Shown piece after piece: positions 32,415 through 41,581 of a stretch of 64,000 nucleotides of DNA. Source of the DNA: Clostridiales bacterium Firm_08 (GTDB lineage Bacteria > Bacillota > Clostridia > Oscillospirales > QAKW01); assembly GCA_001604045.1 (NCBI GenBank), contig LVAN01000007.1, forward strand, positions 25,246 through 89,245, written 5' to 3'. The translations under genes were made by a program, and so were the position numbers. Position 1 is the first letter of the stretch, and each line of letters starts with the position of its first letter. Below the pieces are notes generated by a model, which searched no databases, was not told the DNA's origin, and was given only the letters and a program-made list of their open reading frames with translations.

Positions 32415-33092
32415 TTAAAAATCACCGTACCTTTCGATCTGCCGCAGCCGTTTTTCCACTTCGGTAAGCCGCGTATCGTCCCGGGTCTCTGCGTTTTCGA
32501 GACCGTTTTTCTGTATCATGAACCGCCACCGCTGCGCCGTGAGATAGCAGGCAAACAGCGGATCCTCCCGCAGATGATAAAAGGGATCCGCCGCTCCGTC
32601 CGTTCGTCCCGTAAAGGCGGCCTTGATCACTATGTAAAGTTTATCACCTTCACAGGCGATCCGTTCCTGTATCGTTTCAAATCCGGCGGTCCGCAGATAG
32701 TCTTTGAGTTCGTAGACCGCCGTCATCGGTTGGAGCAGCAGCGTTTTGCGCTCGGTTTTGACAAACGGCGCTTTTTCGATGAGATCACGGATCAGCAGTC
32801 CTCCCATCCCCGCCATCACGACGGTATCGATGTCCCGCCGCTCCTCATCGGTCAGCGCGGACAGCCCGTCGGAAAGCCGCAGGGTGACGGCGTTTGTAAG
32901 ACCGCACTTTTCGACGTTGCGGCGCGCCGCCTCCAGGGGACCTTTTCGCACGTCCCCCGCGTAGGCGCGGGAGATCTTTCCGGTCTGCAGGGCGTAGATC
33001 GGCAACTTGCAGTGATCGGTGCCGACGTCCATCGGCACACACCCCACATCCAGCATTTCATATATCGTTTTCAGTCGTTCGTCCAGCTGCAT
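32415..33092 (-). CDS. trmK: tRNA (adenine(22)-N1)-methyltransferase
   Basis: A SAM-dependent methyltransferase of 225 residues that methylates A22 in the D arm of tRNA. The SAM loop is MDVGTDHCKLPIYAL (about 20-34), the catalytic NPP-like site is in VVMAGMGGLLIRDLIE, and LLLQPM follows. The C-terminus is helical, ending in VEKRLRQIERYGDF. It heads the operon trmK-Nif3-rqcH-HAD. The ribosome site is weak. Confidence 0.92.
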   Translation of the reverse strand: MQLDERLKTIYEMLDVGCVPMDVGTDHCKLPIYALQTGKISRAYAGDVRKGPLEAARRNVEKCGLTNAVTLRLSDGLSALTDEERRDIDTVVMAGMGGLLIRDLIEKAPFVKTERKTLLLQPMTAVYELKDYLRTAGFETIQERIACEGDKLYIVIKAAFTGRTDGAADPFYHLREDPLFACYLTAQRWRFMIQKNGLENAETRDDTRLTEVEKRLRQIERYGDF

Positions 33093-33108
33093 CTTTCATG
33101 AAAGAAAA

Positions 33109-33136
33109 GCCGGGTGAACAAGTACGCTCACCCGGC
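33109..33136 (-). terminator. Terminator of the DUF1858 gene
   Basis: GCCGGGTGA and complement with a 10-base loop, followed on the minus strand by TTTTCTTT. It separates the DUF1858 gene from trmK. Confidence 0.8.
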
Positions 33137-33143
33137 GTTTCCG

Positions 33144-33338
33144 TTATGCTCCCAAAAATTCGTTGAGCTTCTCGACCAGCGCGTCGGCGTCCTCGCCGTG
33201 CACGGCGCACGCCTGCTCTATCGTCTCGCCCCTGGCGGAGGGACAGCCGAGACAGTGCATGCCGATCTCAAAAAAGAACGGCGCGGTGTCGGGATTTTGA
33301 TCCAGAACGTCAGCGATGATCGTATCTTTCGTGATCAT
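33144..33338 (-). CDS. DUF1858-domain protein
   Basis: 64 residues making up a single DUF1858 domain: TIIADVLDQNPDTAPFFFEIGMHCLGCPSARGETIEQACAVHG. The CLGC motif may bind a metal or be redox-active. In anaerobes this domain occurs alone or fused to hybrid-cluster or NADH-dependent proteins; its role is not known. It has a perfect AAAGGAGGT site, its own promoter and terminator, so it is expressed alone. Confidence 0.88.
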   Translation of the reverse strand: MITKDTIIADVLDQNPDTAPFFFEIGMHCLGCPSARGETIEQACAVHGEDADALVEKLNEFLGA

Positions 33339-33370
33339 ATTCTTTACCTCCTTTTTCGGTTGCTGTTTTC

Positions 33371-33399
33371 ATTATACACGATGTCGTACGGATTTTCAA
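33371..33399 (-). promoter_or_regulatory. Promoter of the DUF1858 gene
   Basis: Minus strand -35 TTGAAA (33394-33399), 17-base spacer, perfect -10 TATAAT (33371-33376). Confidence 0.8.
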
Positions 33400-33427
33400 T
33401 ATTTTTATCCGAAAAGTTAAAATAGGG

Positions 33428-33456
33428 TGGACAACCGCGCGGATTTTCGGTATAAT
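33428..33456 (+). promoter_or_regulatory. Promoter of the FemAB-like gene
   Basis: -35 TGGACA (33428-33433), 17-base spacer, perfect -10 TATAAT (33451-33456). Confidence 0.75.
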
Positions 33457-33490
33457 ATAAATAAATCCTGCTAAAAAGGAGTTGTATATT

Positions 33491-34558
33491 TTGGAATTTC
33501 TGAATATAAACGACCCGAAAGCGGTCGAGGAATACGAACAGTTCAACCGCGCCTGCCCCAAGGGGCATTTCGCTCAGTCGGTCGGGTGGGGGAAACTCAA
33601 AAGGGAATGGACCTTTGAGGGCGTCATCTCCCGAAACGCCGCGGGGGAGATCCGCGGCATCATGTCGGTGCTGATCCGCAAGATGCCGATGCTGCCCACC
33701 TCGGTGCTGTACGCGCCGAGAGGGCCGGTCTGCGACCTGCACGATAAAGAGGTGCTGAAAGACCTTGTGGACGGCGCGGCGGCGCTGGCGGAAAAATACG
33801 GCGGGTACGCGCTCAAAATGGACACCGACGTCAAAAGCGACGATCTTGAATATCTCGGCATCATGAAGGATCTCGGGTTCCGTCTGCCGAAGGACACAAA
33901 GAATTTCGAGGGCATCCAGCCGCGCTACGTGTTCCGCCTGCCGATCAACGGCAGGGACGAGGAGGAACTTCTCGCTTCTTTTGAGCAAAAAACGCGCTAT
34001 AACATCCGTCTTGCGAAGCGCAAGGGCGTGACGGTGAAGGTGGAGACCGCCGAAAAACTGCACGATTTCTATACCATTATGCTGGAGACCGGCGTGCGGG
34101 ACAACTTCGTCATCCGCACCGAGGAGTATTTCCGGAGGCTGATGGAATGCCTCGGGGACAGCGCGCGGCTCTATATGGCGTATAAGGATGAAACGCCCAT
34201 CGCGGGCACGCTCGCCGTCGGATACGGCAACAAGGTGTGGTATCTTTACGGCGCGTCCTCCAATTCCTACCGCAATCTGATGCCGAACTATCTTTTGCAG
34301 TTCGAGATGATCAAATGGGCGGTGGAGCGCGGCAGTGATATCTATGATTTCCGCGGCGTTTCGGGCGATCTTTCGGAGGACAATCCGCTTTACGGGCTGT
34401 ACCGTTTCAAGAAAGGATATAACGGCGAGTTCACGGAATTTTGCGGAGAGATCAACCTTGTGTATCATCCCGCGAAAATGTGGATGGCGGAAAAGGGACA
34501 GAAGGCGTACCGCAAAATGCAGCACGTCCTGTTCAAAATCAAAAACAAAAAGAAGTGA
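33491..34558 (+). CDS. FemAB-family peptidyltransferase (peptidoglycan bridge formation)
   Basis: A tRNA-dependent transferase of 355 residues that adds an amino acid to the lipid II stem peptide. It has the twin GNAT-like folds of FemX/FemAB: GHFAQSVGWGKLKREW near the start, LYAPRGPVCD, then SFEQKTRYNIRLAKRKGVTV and a second half with YLYGASSNSYRNLMPNYLLQ and YDFRGVSGDLSEDNPLYGLYRFKKGY. TTG 33491 is chosen as start because AAGGAG ends 10 bases before it; an upstream TTG at 33482 abuts that site. The added residue is not readable. It heads a unit with alanine racemase, consistent with cell-wall work. Confidence 0.9.
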   Translation: MEFLNINDPKAVEEYEQFNRACPKGHFAQSVGWGKLKREWTFEGVISRNAAGEIRGIMSVLIRKMPMLPTSVLYAPRGPVCDLHDKEVLKDLVDGAAALAEKYGGYALKMDTDVKSDDLEYLGIMKDLGFRLPKDTKNFEGIQPRYVFRLPINGRDEEELLASFEQKTRYNIRLAKRKGVTVKVETAEKLHDFYTIMLETGVRDNFVIRTEEYFRRLMECLGDSARLYMAYKDETPIAGTLAVGYGNKVWYLYGASSNSYRNLMPNYLLQFEMIKWAVERGSDIYDFRGVSGDLSEDNPLYGLYRFKKGYNGEFTEFCGEINLVYHPAKMWMAEKGQKAYRKMQHVLFKIKNKKK

Positions 34559-34563
34559 AGACC

Positions 34564-35652
34564 GTGACCTATTATGAGGTAGATCTGAAAGACGTCGTCT
34601 CCAATTACCGCGAGGCGGCGCGGCATACCCGGGCGCTTTGCGTGCCGATGCTCAAGGCGAACGGATACGGGCTCGGCGCGGCGGCGGTCGCCGACGCGCT
34701 GGAGGAGGAAGGCGTACACGCTTTCGCCGTCTCCCGCCTGGAGGAGGCGGACGAGATCGCGGCGCCCGGCCGCAGGATCTGGGTGCTGAGCTGCTACCAT
34801 ACGCCCGCGGAACTTTCCGCGATCGTTGAGAAAGGATATACCGCGGCGGTGGACGGCGTGCCGCAGGCGGAGGAGATCTCCCGCCTCGCGCTCGCCGCGG
34901 GCAGGACCGCCGTCATCCATATCAAGGTGGATACCGGCTTCGGCAGGTTCGGTTTCGCGCCGGACGCCGTGGAGGATATCTGTCGGGTCTGCGCGCTGCC
35001 GGGGATCGAGGCGCAGGGTATTTTTTCCCACCTCGGCGCGGCGTTTTTGCAGAAAGACCCTTCAGCGGACAAGCAGCTTGCGTTGTTCGAGCGGACGGTC
35101 GACGCGCTGAAAGAGGCGGGTGTGACCTTTCCGCTCTGCCATATCGCGGGATCCTCCGGACTCGCGCGGGGAGAGAAATTTCACCTGGACGCCGTGCGCG
35201 TCGGTTCTTTGCTGTGCGGCAGGATGCCGGCGGCGAGCGAAATGTCGCTCAAACGGGTGGGACGGCTGTGCAGTGAGATCATTGACGTCCGTCCGGTCGG
35301 CAAAGGACATTTCATCGGCTACGGCAACGTATATAAGACCCGCCGCCCGACGCGTGTGGCGGTGCTTGCCGTCGGATACGCGGACGGCGTGCAGACGCGA
35401 AAGGACTACGACACCTTCCGCTTTCGCGATCTCTGCCGGTACGGCGCGGACATCCTGAAAATGCTGTGCAGGCGGGACAACCGGATGTACGTGACGGTAA
35501 ACGGAAAACGCGCGCCGGTCATCGGACGCGTCGCGCTGACGCATACTATGATCGACGTGACGGATATCGAATGCCGCCCGGGAGATACGGCGGAGATCCC
35601 CGTCTCGCCGCTGCTGCTGTCGGCGGACGTGGAACGCAGGTATTTGAAATGA
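34564..35652 (+). CDS. alr: Alanine racemase (Alr-family)
   Basis: Makes D-alanine for peptidoglycan. The PLP lysine is in VPMLKANGYGLGA (about residue 33), close to the N-terminus as in Alr. The second-half catalytic tyrosine is in FIGYGNVYKTRRPTRVAVLAVGYADGV. 362 residues. GTG 34564 is used as start since a longer frame would overlap the FemAB gene; the ribosome site is weak. Motifs are somewhat diverged (the usual AYGHG reads NGYGLG), so it may be a second racemase or serine/alanine racemase type. Its stop overlaps holB by ATGA. Confidence 0.85.
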   Translation: MTYYEVDLKDVVSNYREAARHTRALCVPMLKANGYGLGAAAVADALEEEGVHAFAVSRLEEADEIAAPGRRIWVLSCYHTPAELSAIVEKGYTAAVDGVPQAEEISRLALAAGRTAVIHIKVDTGFGRFGFAPDAVEDICRVCALPGIEAQGIFSHLGAAFLQKDPSADKQLALFERTVDALKEAGVTFPLCHIAGSSGLARGEKFHLDAVRVGSLLCGRMPAASEMSLKRVGRLCSEIIDVRPVGKGHFIGYGNVYKTRRPTRVAVLAVGYADGVQTRKDYDTFRFRDLCRYGADILKMLCRRDNRMYVTVNGKRAPVIGRVALTHTMIDVTDIECRPGDTAEIPVSPLLLSADVERRYLK

Positions 35653-36626
35653 CGGAGATGGTGGGACAAGAGAATATCCTCTCGCAGATGCGCGCCGCGG
35701 CGCGGGAGGGCAGGATATCGCACGCCTATCTTTTGTGCGGTCCCGAGGGCGGCGGCAAACGGACGCTGGCGCGGGCGCTTGCCGGGATCTTTATGTGCCC
35801 GCGGGGCGGGGAGGACGACTGTGCGGACTGCCGCAAGGCGGCCTCCGGCGTACACCCCGATATCATCACCGTTTGCGGAGAGACGAAAAAGACCGGCGCG
35901 TTCCCCATCGATCAGATCCGCGCCCTGCGGCGGGACGTCTTTGTGATGCCCAACGAGGGAAAACGAAAGATCTACATTATGGAGGACGTCCACAAGATGA
36001 CGCCCGAGGCGCAGGACGCTTTTTTGAAGGTACTTGAGGAGCCGCCCGCTTACGCGGTGTTTTTAATGACGACCTCCCGGGAGGACAAACTGCTCTCTAC
36101 CATCCTGTCCCGCGTCGTGCGGATCCGTGTGCCGCTGCCGGAGAAGGCGGAGGCGGCGCGGTATCTTGCGGCGCTCGGGTTCGATCCCGGGGAGGCGGAA
36201 ACGGCGCTGGGGCTTTGCGGCGGCGCGATCGGCGGCGCCCGCGCGCTGCTGGAAAGCGGCACCCTTCCGGAAAAGATCGCCCTGTGCGAAAGGTTCTGCG
36301 ACTGCCTGATCCGCGGCACGCCCTACGATCTTGCCGCGCTGGTGCACAGCGTCGCGGCGGACCGGGAAACGCTTGCCGCGTTTCTGGGCTTGCAGCAAAC
36401 GTATTTTCGTGATATACTGTATCTGAAAAAGACGGGAAAGACGGACGCGCTGGTGTTTCGCGGCAGCGTCACGGCGAATGAGGCGAGATATTCCCGTATG
36501 AAAGAGAGCGGCATTGCCGCCGTGATAGAGAAAACAGAGCATTTGCGTCGGCTTTGCGCCGCGCCGATCAGCCTGGTGCTGCTCGAGACGCGGGTCGTCA
36601 CGCTGTGCGGGGAGGAGATATTTTGA
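35649..36626 (+). CDS. holB: DNA polymerase III delta' subunit
   Basis: A clamp-loader subunit, 325 residues. AAA+ features: VGQENILSQMRAAAREGRISHAYLLCGPEGGGKRTLA with a P-loop-like segment, a zinc cluster of cysteines at CPRGGEDDCADCRK, KIYIMEDVHKMTPEAQDAFLKVLEEPP, and STILSRVVRI (variant of the SRC sensor). The C-terminal collar is helical. Overlap with alr by 4 bases and with ricT by 4 bases. The holB-ricT pairing is conserved in Firmicutes. Confidence 0.93.
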   Translation: MTEMVGQENILSQMRAAAREGRISHAYLLCGPEGGGKRTLARALAGIFMCPRGGEDDCADCRKAASGVHPDIITVCGETKKTGAFPIDQIRALRRDVFVMPNEGKRKIYIMEDVHKMTPEAQDAFLKVLEEPPAYAVFLMTTSREDKLLSTILSRVVRIRVPLPEKAEAARYLAALGFDPGEAETALGLCGGAIGGARALLESGTLPEKIALCERFCDCLIRGTPYDLAALVHSVAADRETLAAFLGLQQTYFRDILYLKKTGKTDALVFRGSVTANEARYSRMKESGIAAVIEKTEHLRRLCAAPISLVLLETRVVTLCGEEIF

Positions 36627-37498
36627 AAACGATCGTCGGCATCCGCTTCAGGGAAGGCGGAAAAGTGTATTATTTCGATCCGGGGGACAGAGAGTTCAAA
36701 AAGGGATCGTTCTGCATCGTAGAGACGAGTTACGGCACTGAGTGCGGCGAGGTGGTCCTTGCCAACTGCGAGGTGCCGGACGAGCAGATCAAGACGCCGC
36801 TCAAAAGCGTGCGCCGGCAGGCGACGGAGGAGGATCTGCGCCGTCTGCGGGAAAACGGGGAAAAAGAGAAAAAGGCGCTGCGCGTCTGTGAGGAACGCAT
36901 CGAAAAACTGGGGCTGGAAATGTCGCTGGTGGATGTCGAGTATTCCTTCGACCGCGGCAAGATCCTGTTTTACTTCACGGCGGACGGCCGGGTGGATTTC
37001 AGGGAACTTGTCAGAGATCTTGCCGGTATTTTCAAGACCCGCATCGAACTGCGCCAGATCGGCGTGCGGGACGAGAGCAAGATGATGGGCGGGCTCGGCG
37101 TGTGCGGCAGGCCGTTCTGCTGTCACAGTTTTATGGCGGATTTCCATTCCGTCTCCATCAAGATGGCGAAGGAGCAGGGTCTGTCCCTCAATCCCGTCAA
37201 GATCTCCGGGACCTGCGGCAGGCTGATGTGTTGTCTGGAATACGAACAGAAAGCCTATGAGCAGTACTGGAAGACCACGCCGCGCGTCGGCACCGTTGTC
37301 AAAACGGCGGACGGCGTCGGTTCCGTCGTGGACGCGAACGTTTTGAAAGAGGAGGTCCGCGTCAAATTCGTAAACGGCGACGATATCTCCTATAAAGTCT
37401 ATGCCGTAAGCAACATCACCCCGCTGCACGGACCCAAGAGCGGCGCGGAGAAAAGCGGCAAAGGCGGCAAGAAAAAAACGGACAAGGTGGAAGGCTGA
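36623..37498 (+). CDS. ricT: RicT/YaaT (PSP1-domain) RNA-maturation and sporulation factor
   Basis: 291 residues with the PSP1 domain (GIRFREGGKVYYF ... SLVDVEYSFDRGKILFYFTADGRVDFRELV). Conserved cysteines in CGRPFCCHSF and CGRLMCCLEYE bind Fe-S clusters in the RicAFT complex, which assists RNase Y mRNA processing. TTG 36623 is the start, with AGGAG upstream inside holB. The last codons GAA GGC TGA coincide with the left end of a MITE-like element, which supplies the stop codon; the lysine/glycine-rich tail (GKGGKKKTDKVEG) may therefore differ from relatives. Confidence 0.92.
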   Translation: MKTIVGIRFREGGKVYYFDPGDREFKKGSFCIVETSYGTECGEVVLANCEVPDEQIKTPLKSVRRQATEEDLRRLRENGEKEKKALRVCEERIEKLGLEMSLVDVEYSFDRGKILFYFTADGRVDFRELVRDLAGIFKTRIELRQIGVRDESKMMGGLGVCGRPFCCHSFMADFHSVSIKMAKEQGLSLNPVKISGTCGRLMCCLEYEQKAYEQYWKTTPRVGTVVKTADGVGSVVDANVLKEEVRVKFVNGDDISYKVYAVSNITPLHGPKSGAEKSGKGGKKKTDKVEG

Positions 37499-37575
37499 CC
37501 CGCGATAAGGACAAAGCGGTTATGAAAGGTGAAATTTCCGCCACCCTTTGCCGCAAAGCCTTGAAAACCGAAGCG
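37492..37575. mobile_element. MITE-like family 1, left-hand partial copy
   Basis: AGGCTGACCCGCGATAAGG onward to GCCTTGAAAACCG matches the first ~80 bp of the copy at 9431. It begins inside the last codons of ricT and provides its TGA. Confidence 0.75.
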
Positions 37576-37589
37576 TAAAATTTTTGCAA

Positions 37590-37622
37590 AACCACTTGCA
37601 AATCTCTATATAGTTGTGGTAT
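37590..37622 (+). promoter_or_regulatory. Promoter of the ferredoxin gene
   Basis: -35 TTGCAA followed by an 18-base spacer and -10 TATTAT just upstream of 37625, about 30 bases before the start codon. Confidence 0.6.
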
Positions 37623-37633
37623 TATGATGGTAA

Positions 37634-37825
<192 letters not shown>

Positions 37826-37941
37826 TGGATGAAAAAACGCGGCAATCGCACGGTTGCCGCGTTTTTGTCGAATTTCGCGCGGCGCCGGGGGATCCCGCGA
37901 GCGGATCACCCGGCGTTTGCTTGACATAACGGGAGGACCGG

Positions 37942-38814
37942 ATGAAAGGAAAAACCATTTATACCGTGACGGCGGCAGGCGTATTGCTGCTTGCGGCGGC
38001 GCGGCTCATACAACTCGGCACCGTGGTGGGTTCCGACGGATTTTTTGTGAAGGATACGGCGGGGCAGCGGTTTTTGTCGGTGTCTCTTTATATCGTTATG
38101 GCGCTCGTCGCCGCCGGAAGCCTCGCGCTCCGCGCGGCGGGATCGCTGCGCGTGCCCGGCGTCGCCGGGGACGTGATGACGCGCCCGGTGGGCTTTGTCA
38201 GCCTTCTGACCGCCGCCGCGCTGGCGGCGGACGCGATCTGCAAACTCGCGGGCAAACAGTGGATGGGCGTGATGTCACTGCTCGCCGCCGTTTACTTTTT
38301 GCTGCTGGCTTTCAACGCGTTCGGCGGGAGCGTATCCGCCGTGCAGATCTTCGCGCCGTTCGCGCTGGCATACCCCTGCGCCAGACTGATCAAACTGTTT
38401 TTCGACACCTTCCGTTCCATCAAGGCGTCGGAGAATATCATCGAGATATTCGGGCTGTGCGCCATGATCCTTATGATGATCGTACTGACGAAACAGGTCT
38501 ACCGCTTTGAGGAAAACTACTCAAAGATCCTTTGGAGCGTGTTCCTGTTCGTATCGTTCGGCGCGCTGTCCGGCCCGGTGCGGCTGATCACCTTCCTGTG
38601 GGGCAAACTGACGGTCTCCGCGTATGACAAGGCGGCGTTTGCCGTGGACATCGCGCTGTGGGTGTTCGCGATCCTGTATCTCATCACGGCCGCCGCGGCG
38701 CTGCCCGCGGCGCGGGAGAGAGCGGCGCGGGATGACGCTCCGCCGGCAGAGGCGGAAGCAAATGAGGAAATGATCGAAACGACGGAAATCGCGGAGGAAA
38801 CAGAAAATGACTGA
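37942..38814 (+). CDS. Polytopic membrane protein of unknown function
   Basis: 290 residues with about seven predicted membrane helices beginning at residue 8 (TVTAAGVLLLAAARLIQL) and ending near residue 255, then an acidic cytoplasmic or external tail (EAEANEEMIETTEIAEETEND). No conserved family motif is recognised. A good GGGAGG site precedes ATG. The stop overlaps the start of the glycerophosphodiesterase by 8 bases, so the two are translationally coupled and may act together at the membrane. Confidence 0.75.
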   Translation: MKGKTIYTVTAAGVLLLAAARLIQLGTVVGSDGFFVKDTAGQRFLSVSLYIVMALVAAGSLALRAAGSLRVPGVAGDVMTRPVGFVSLLTAAALAADAICKLAGKQWMGVMSLLAAVYFLLLAFNAFGGSVSAVQIFAPFALAYPCARLIKLFFDTFRSIKASENIIEIFGLCAMILMMIVLTKQVYRFEENYSKILWSVFLFVSFGALSGPVRLITFLWGKLTVSAYDKAAFAVDIALWVFAILYLITAAAALPAARERAARDDAPPAEAEANEEMIETTEIAEETEND

Positions 38815-39532
38815 CATCATCGCCCATCGCGGCGCTTCTTACGACTATCCCGAAAACACCATGCTTGCTTTTGAAAAAGCGGTGGCTGAGGGCGCCGACG
38901 GCATTGAGACCGACGTCCATCTGACGGCGGATAACGTGCTTGTCATCTGCCATGACGAAAAGATCGACCGAACGGCGAACGGCAGCGGCGTCATTGGGGA
39001 AATGACGCTGGCAGAGCTTCGCGCCTTTGATTTCGGCGTCAAAAAAGATCCGAAATTCGCCGGACAAGAGATCCCGACGCTGGAACAGCTTCTCACGCTG
39101 ATCCGAGACACGGGGCTGAAACTCAACATCGAGGTCAAAAACGAGGAGGGACGCTACAAGGGCATCGTGCCCGCGCTGATCGATATGGTCAACGCGTACG
39201 GCGTGGCGGATCAAGTGATCTATTCCTCGTTTGACCATACCACACTTGTCGAACTCAAAGCGTATGACCCGACGGTAAAGACCGGCGCGCTGTATTCTCA
39301 TACGCCCTATAACGCTTTCGAGTATATGAGATCGATCGGCGTGGACGCCATCCACCCGAAGCATACGGCGGTCTTCACGCAGGATATGTGCGCGAGAACG
39401 CTTGCCGCCGGCAAAATGGTCAACGTTTGGACGGTGGACGACCCGGAGATGGCGAAAAAACTCGCCGCCGCGGGCGTTACGTCGCTGATCACCAACCGCC
39501 CCGCGTTTTTGCGTGAGGCGCTGACTAAATAA
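38807..39532 (+). CDS. ugpQ: Glycerophosphodiester phosphodiesterase
   Basis: Cleaves glycerophosphodiesters to glycerol 3-phosphate and alcohol. 241 residues forming a GDPD TIM barrel. Catalytic and metal residues are visible: IAHRGASYDYPENTMLAF (HR), GADGIETDVHLTAD (E and D), VICHDEKIDRT (H), and later IEVKNE. A C-terminal VNVWTVDDPEMAKKL is typical. There is no signal peptide, so it is the cytoplasmic UgpQ form. Coupled to the upstream membrane protein. Confidence 0.93.
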   Translation: MTDIIAHRGASYDYPENTMLAFEKAVAEGADGIETDVHLTADNVLVICHDEKIDRTANGSGVIGEMTLAELRAFDFGVKKDPKFAGQEIPTLEQLLTLIRDTGLKLNIEVKNEEGRYKGIVPALIDMVNAYGVADQVIYSSFDHTTLVELKAYDPTVKTGALYSHTPYNAFEYMRSIGVDAIHPKHTAVFTQDMCARTLAAGKMVNVWTVDDPEMAKKLAAAGVTSLITNRPAFLREALTK

Positions 39533-39557
39533 ACGGAAAACGATCCATAATAAGAGC

Positions 39558-39755
39558 ATGAGAAAGTTTATTTGTGTCATCCTTATGCTCTTATTTGCTT
39601 TTTTGACGCTGGCCGGCTGTATGGCGGCGGAAAACGGATGTAAAAAAATCAGCGGAGAGACGGGGCGGAGCGCCGTTTTCTCCTTTACCCGCGAAGGGGA
39701 GACGGCGCGGCTGACGATGTTCGGCGACAGCGTCGATATCCCCCTGTCATTTTGA
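39558..39755 (+). CDS. Small lipoprotein
   Basis: 65 residues. A signal sequence ([21 protein letters not shown]) ends with a lipobox LAGC, so the cysteine at residue 21 would be lipidated and the ~45-residue remainder tethered outside. The mature part resembles a small beta-domain fragment ([21 protein letters not shown]). No family is recognised. The ribosome site is weak. It ends 20 bases before lepA. Confidence 0.65.
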   Translation: MRKFICVILMLLFAFLTLAGCMAAENGCKKISGETGRSAVFSFTREGETARLTMFGDSVDIPLSF

Positions 39756-39775
39756 GAAAGAGAGGACAAAAGCGA

Positions 39776-41581
39776 ATGCCCGATCAAAGCCATATCCGCA
39801 ATTTTTCCATCGTGGCGCATATCGACCACGGTAAATCCACCGTGGCGGACAGACTGCTTGAGATCTGCGGCGCCGTGGAACAGCGGGACGTCACCGAGCA
39901 GATGCTGGACAATATGGATCTGGAGCGGGAGCGCGGCATCACCATCAAATCCCGCGCGGTCCGCATGGATTACACGGCGGAGGACGGACAGACCTACGCG
40001 ATCAATCTGATCGACACGCCGGGACACGTCGATTTCAACTATGAGGTATCCCGTTCGCTCGCGTCCTGTGACGGCGCGGTGCTGGTAGTGGATGCGTCGC
40101 AGGGCATCGAGGCGCAGACGCTCGCCAACACCTACCTCGCGATGGAACACGATCTGGAGATCGTGCCGGTCATCAATAAGATCGACCTGCCCAGCGCTGA
40201 TCCCGAACGGGTCATCCGAGAGATCGAGGACGTCATCGGCATCCCGGCGGAGGACGCGCCCAAAGTGTCCGCCAAAGCGGGCACCAATATGCGGGACGTT
40301 TTAGAGGCGGTGGTGACAAAGATCCCCGCGCCGGCGGGAGATGAAAACGCGCCGCTCCGCGCGCTGATCTTTGACAGCGTGTATGACAGTTATAAAGGCG
40401 TCATCGTTTACATACGTGTGATGGAAGGAACGCTCAAGGTCGGGGACGCCGTGCGCATGATGGCGGGCGGCGCGGTGTTCGAAACGGTGGAAGTCGGATA
40501 CCTGCGCGTGTTCGGTATGGAAAAGACCGGCGTGCTTCGCGCGGGGGAGGTCGGCTATTTCACCGCCGCCATCAAGAGCGTGGAGGACACCCGGGTCGGC
40601 GACACCGTCACGCTGCGGGACCGCCCGGCGGAAACGGCGCTGGCCGGGTACCGCAAGGTCAACCCGATGGTGTTCTGCGGCATTTATCCCGCCGACGGCG
40701 CCCGTTATGAGGATCTCAAAGAGGCGCTCGCCAAACTGGAACTCAACGACGCCGCGCTGATGTACGAGCCGGAGACGTCCGGTGCGCTGGGATTCGGTTT
40801 CCGCTGCGGATTTCTCGGACTTCTCCACATGGAGATCATCCAGGAACGTATCGAGCGGGAATTCCAGCTGGACATCATCACCACCGCGCCCAGCGTTATC
40901 TACAAGATCACACTGACCGACGGCAGCGTCGTTATGGTGGACAACCCCACCAACTACCCCGATCCCTCGCTGATCGCCGAGGCGAGCGAGCCCTACGTCA
41001 AGGCGGACGTTATCTCGCCGGGCGAGTACGTCGGCGCCATTATGGAACTCTGCCAGCAGCGGCGGGGCATATACAAAAATATGACCTACATCGACACCGA
41101 CCGCGTCAGCATCCACTACGAACTGCCGCTGGCGGAGATCATTTACGACTTTTTCGACGCGCTGAAATCCCGTACCCGCGGCTACGCCTCTTTCGACTAC
41201 GAAATGTACGACTACCGCCCGAGCAAACTCGTCAAACTCGACATTATGCTCAACGGCGAGATCGTCGACGCGCTGTCCTTTATCGTGTTCAGCGACAGCG
41301 CCTATCCGCGGGCGCGTAAAATGGCGGAAAAACTCAAGGAACACATCCCCCGCCAGATGTTCGAGATCCCCATTCAGGCGGCGGTGGGCGGCAAGATCAT
41401 CGCGAGAGAAACGGTCAAGGCGCTTCGCAAGGACGTCCTCGCCAAGTGTTACGGCGGCGACATCACCCGTAAAAAGAAACTGCTGGAAAAACAAAAAGAG
41501 GGGAAAAAGCGCATGCGGCAGCTCGGCAGCGTCGAGGTCCCGCAGGAGGCCTTTATGGCGGTGCTCAAACTGGACGAATGA
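39776..41581 (+). CDS. lepA: Elongation factor 4
   Basis: A ribosome-associated GTPase of 601 residues. G motifs: [21 protein letters not shown], and [10 protein letters not shown]. The EF-G-like domains follow, and the LepA-specific C-terminal domain contains [51 protein letters not shown] sequence near the end. ATG 39776 follows GAGAGGA. Its stop overlaps the hemW start, the conserved lepA-hemW pair of Firmicutes. Confidence 0.97.
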   Translation: MPDQSHIRNFSIVAHIDHGKSTVADRLLEICGAVEQRDVTEQMLDNMDLERERGITIKSRAVRMDYTAEDGQTYAINLIDTPGHVDFNYEVSRSLASCDGAVLVVDASQGIEAQTLANTYLAMEHDLEIVPVINKIDLPSADPERVIREIEDVIGIPAEDAPKVSAKAGTNMRDVLEAVVTKIPAPAGDENAPLRALIFDSVYDSYKGVIVYIRVMEGTLKVGDAVRMMAGGAVFETVEVGYLRVFGMEKTGVLRAGEVGYFTAAIKSVEDTRVGDTVTLRDRPAETALAGYRKVNPMVFCGIYPADGARYEDLKEALAKLELNDAALMYEPETSGALGFGFRCGFLGLLHMEIIQERIEREFQLDIITTAPSVIYKITLTDGSVVMVDNPTNYPDPSLIAEASEPYVKADVISPGEYVGAIMELCQQRRGIYKNMTYIDTDRVSIHYELPLAEIIYDFFDALKSRTRGYASFDYEMYDYRPSKLVKLDIMLNGEIVDALSFIVFSDSAYPRARKMAEKLKEHIPRQMFEIPIQAAVGGKIIARETVKALRKDVLAKCYGGDITRKKKLLEKQKEGKKRMRQLGSVEVPQEAFMAVLKLDE

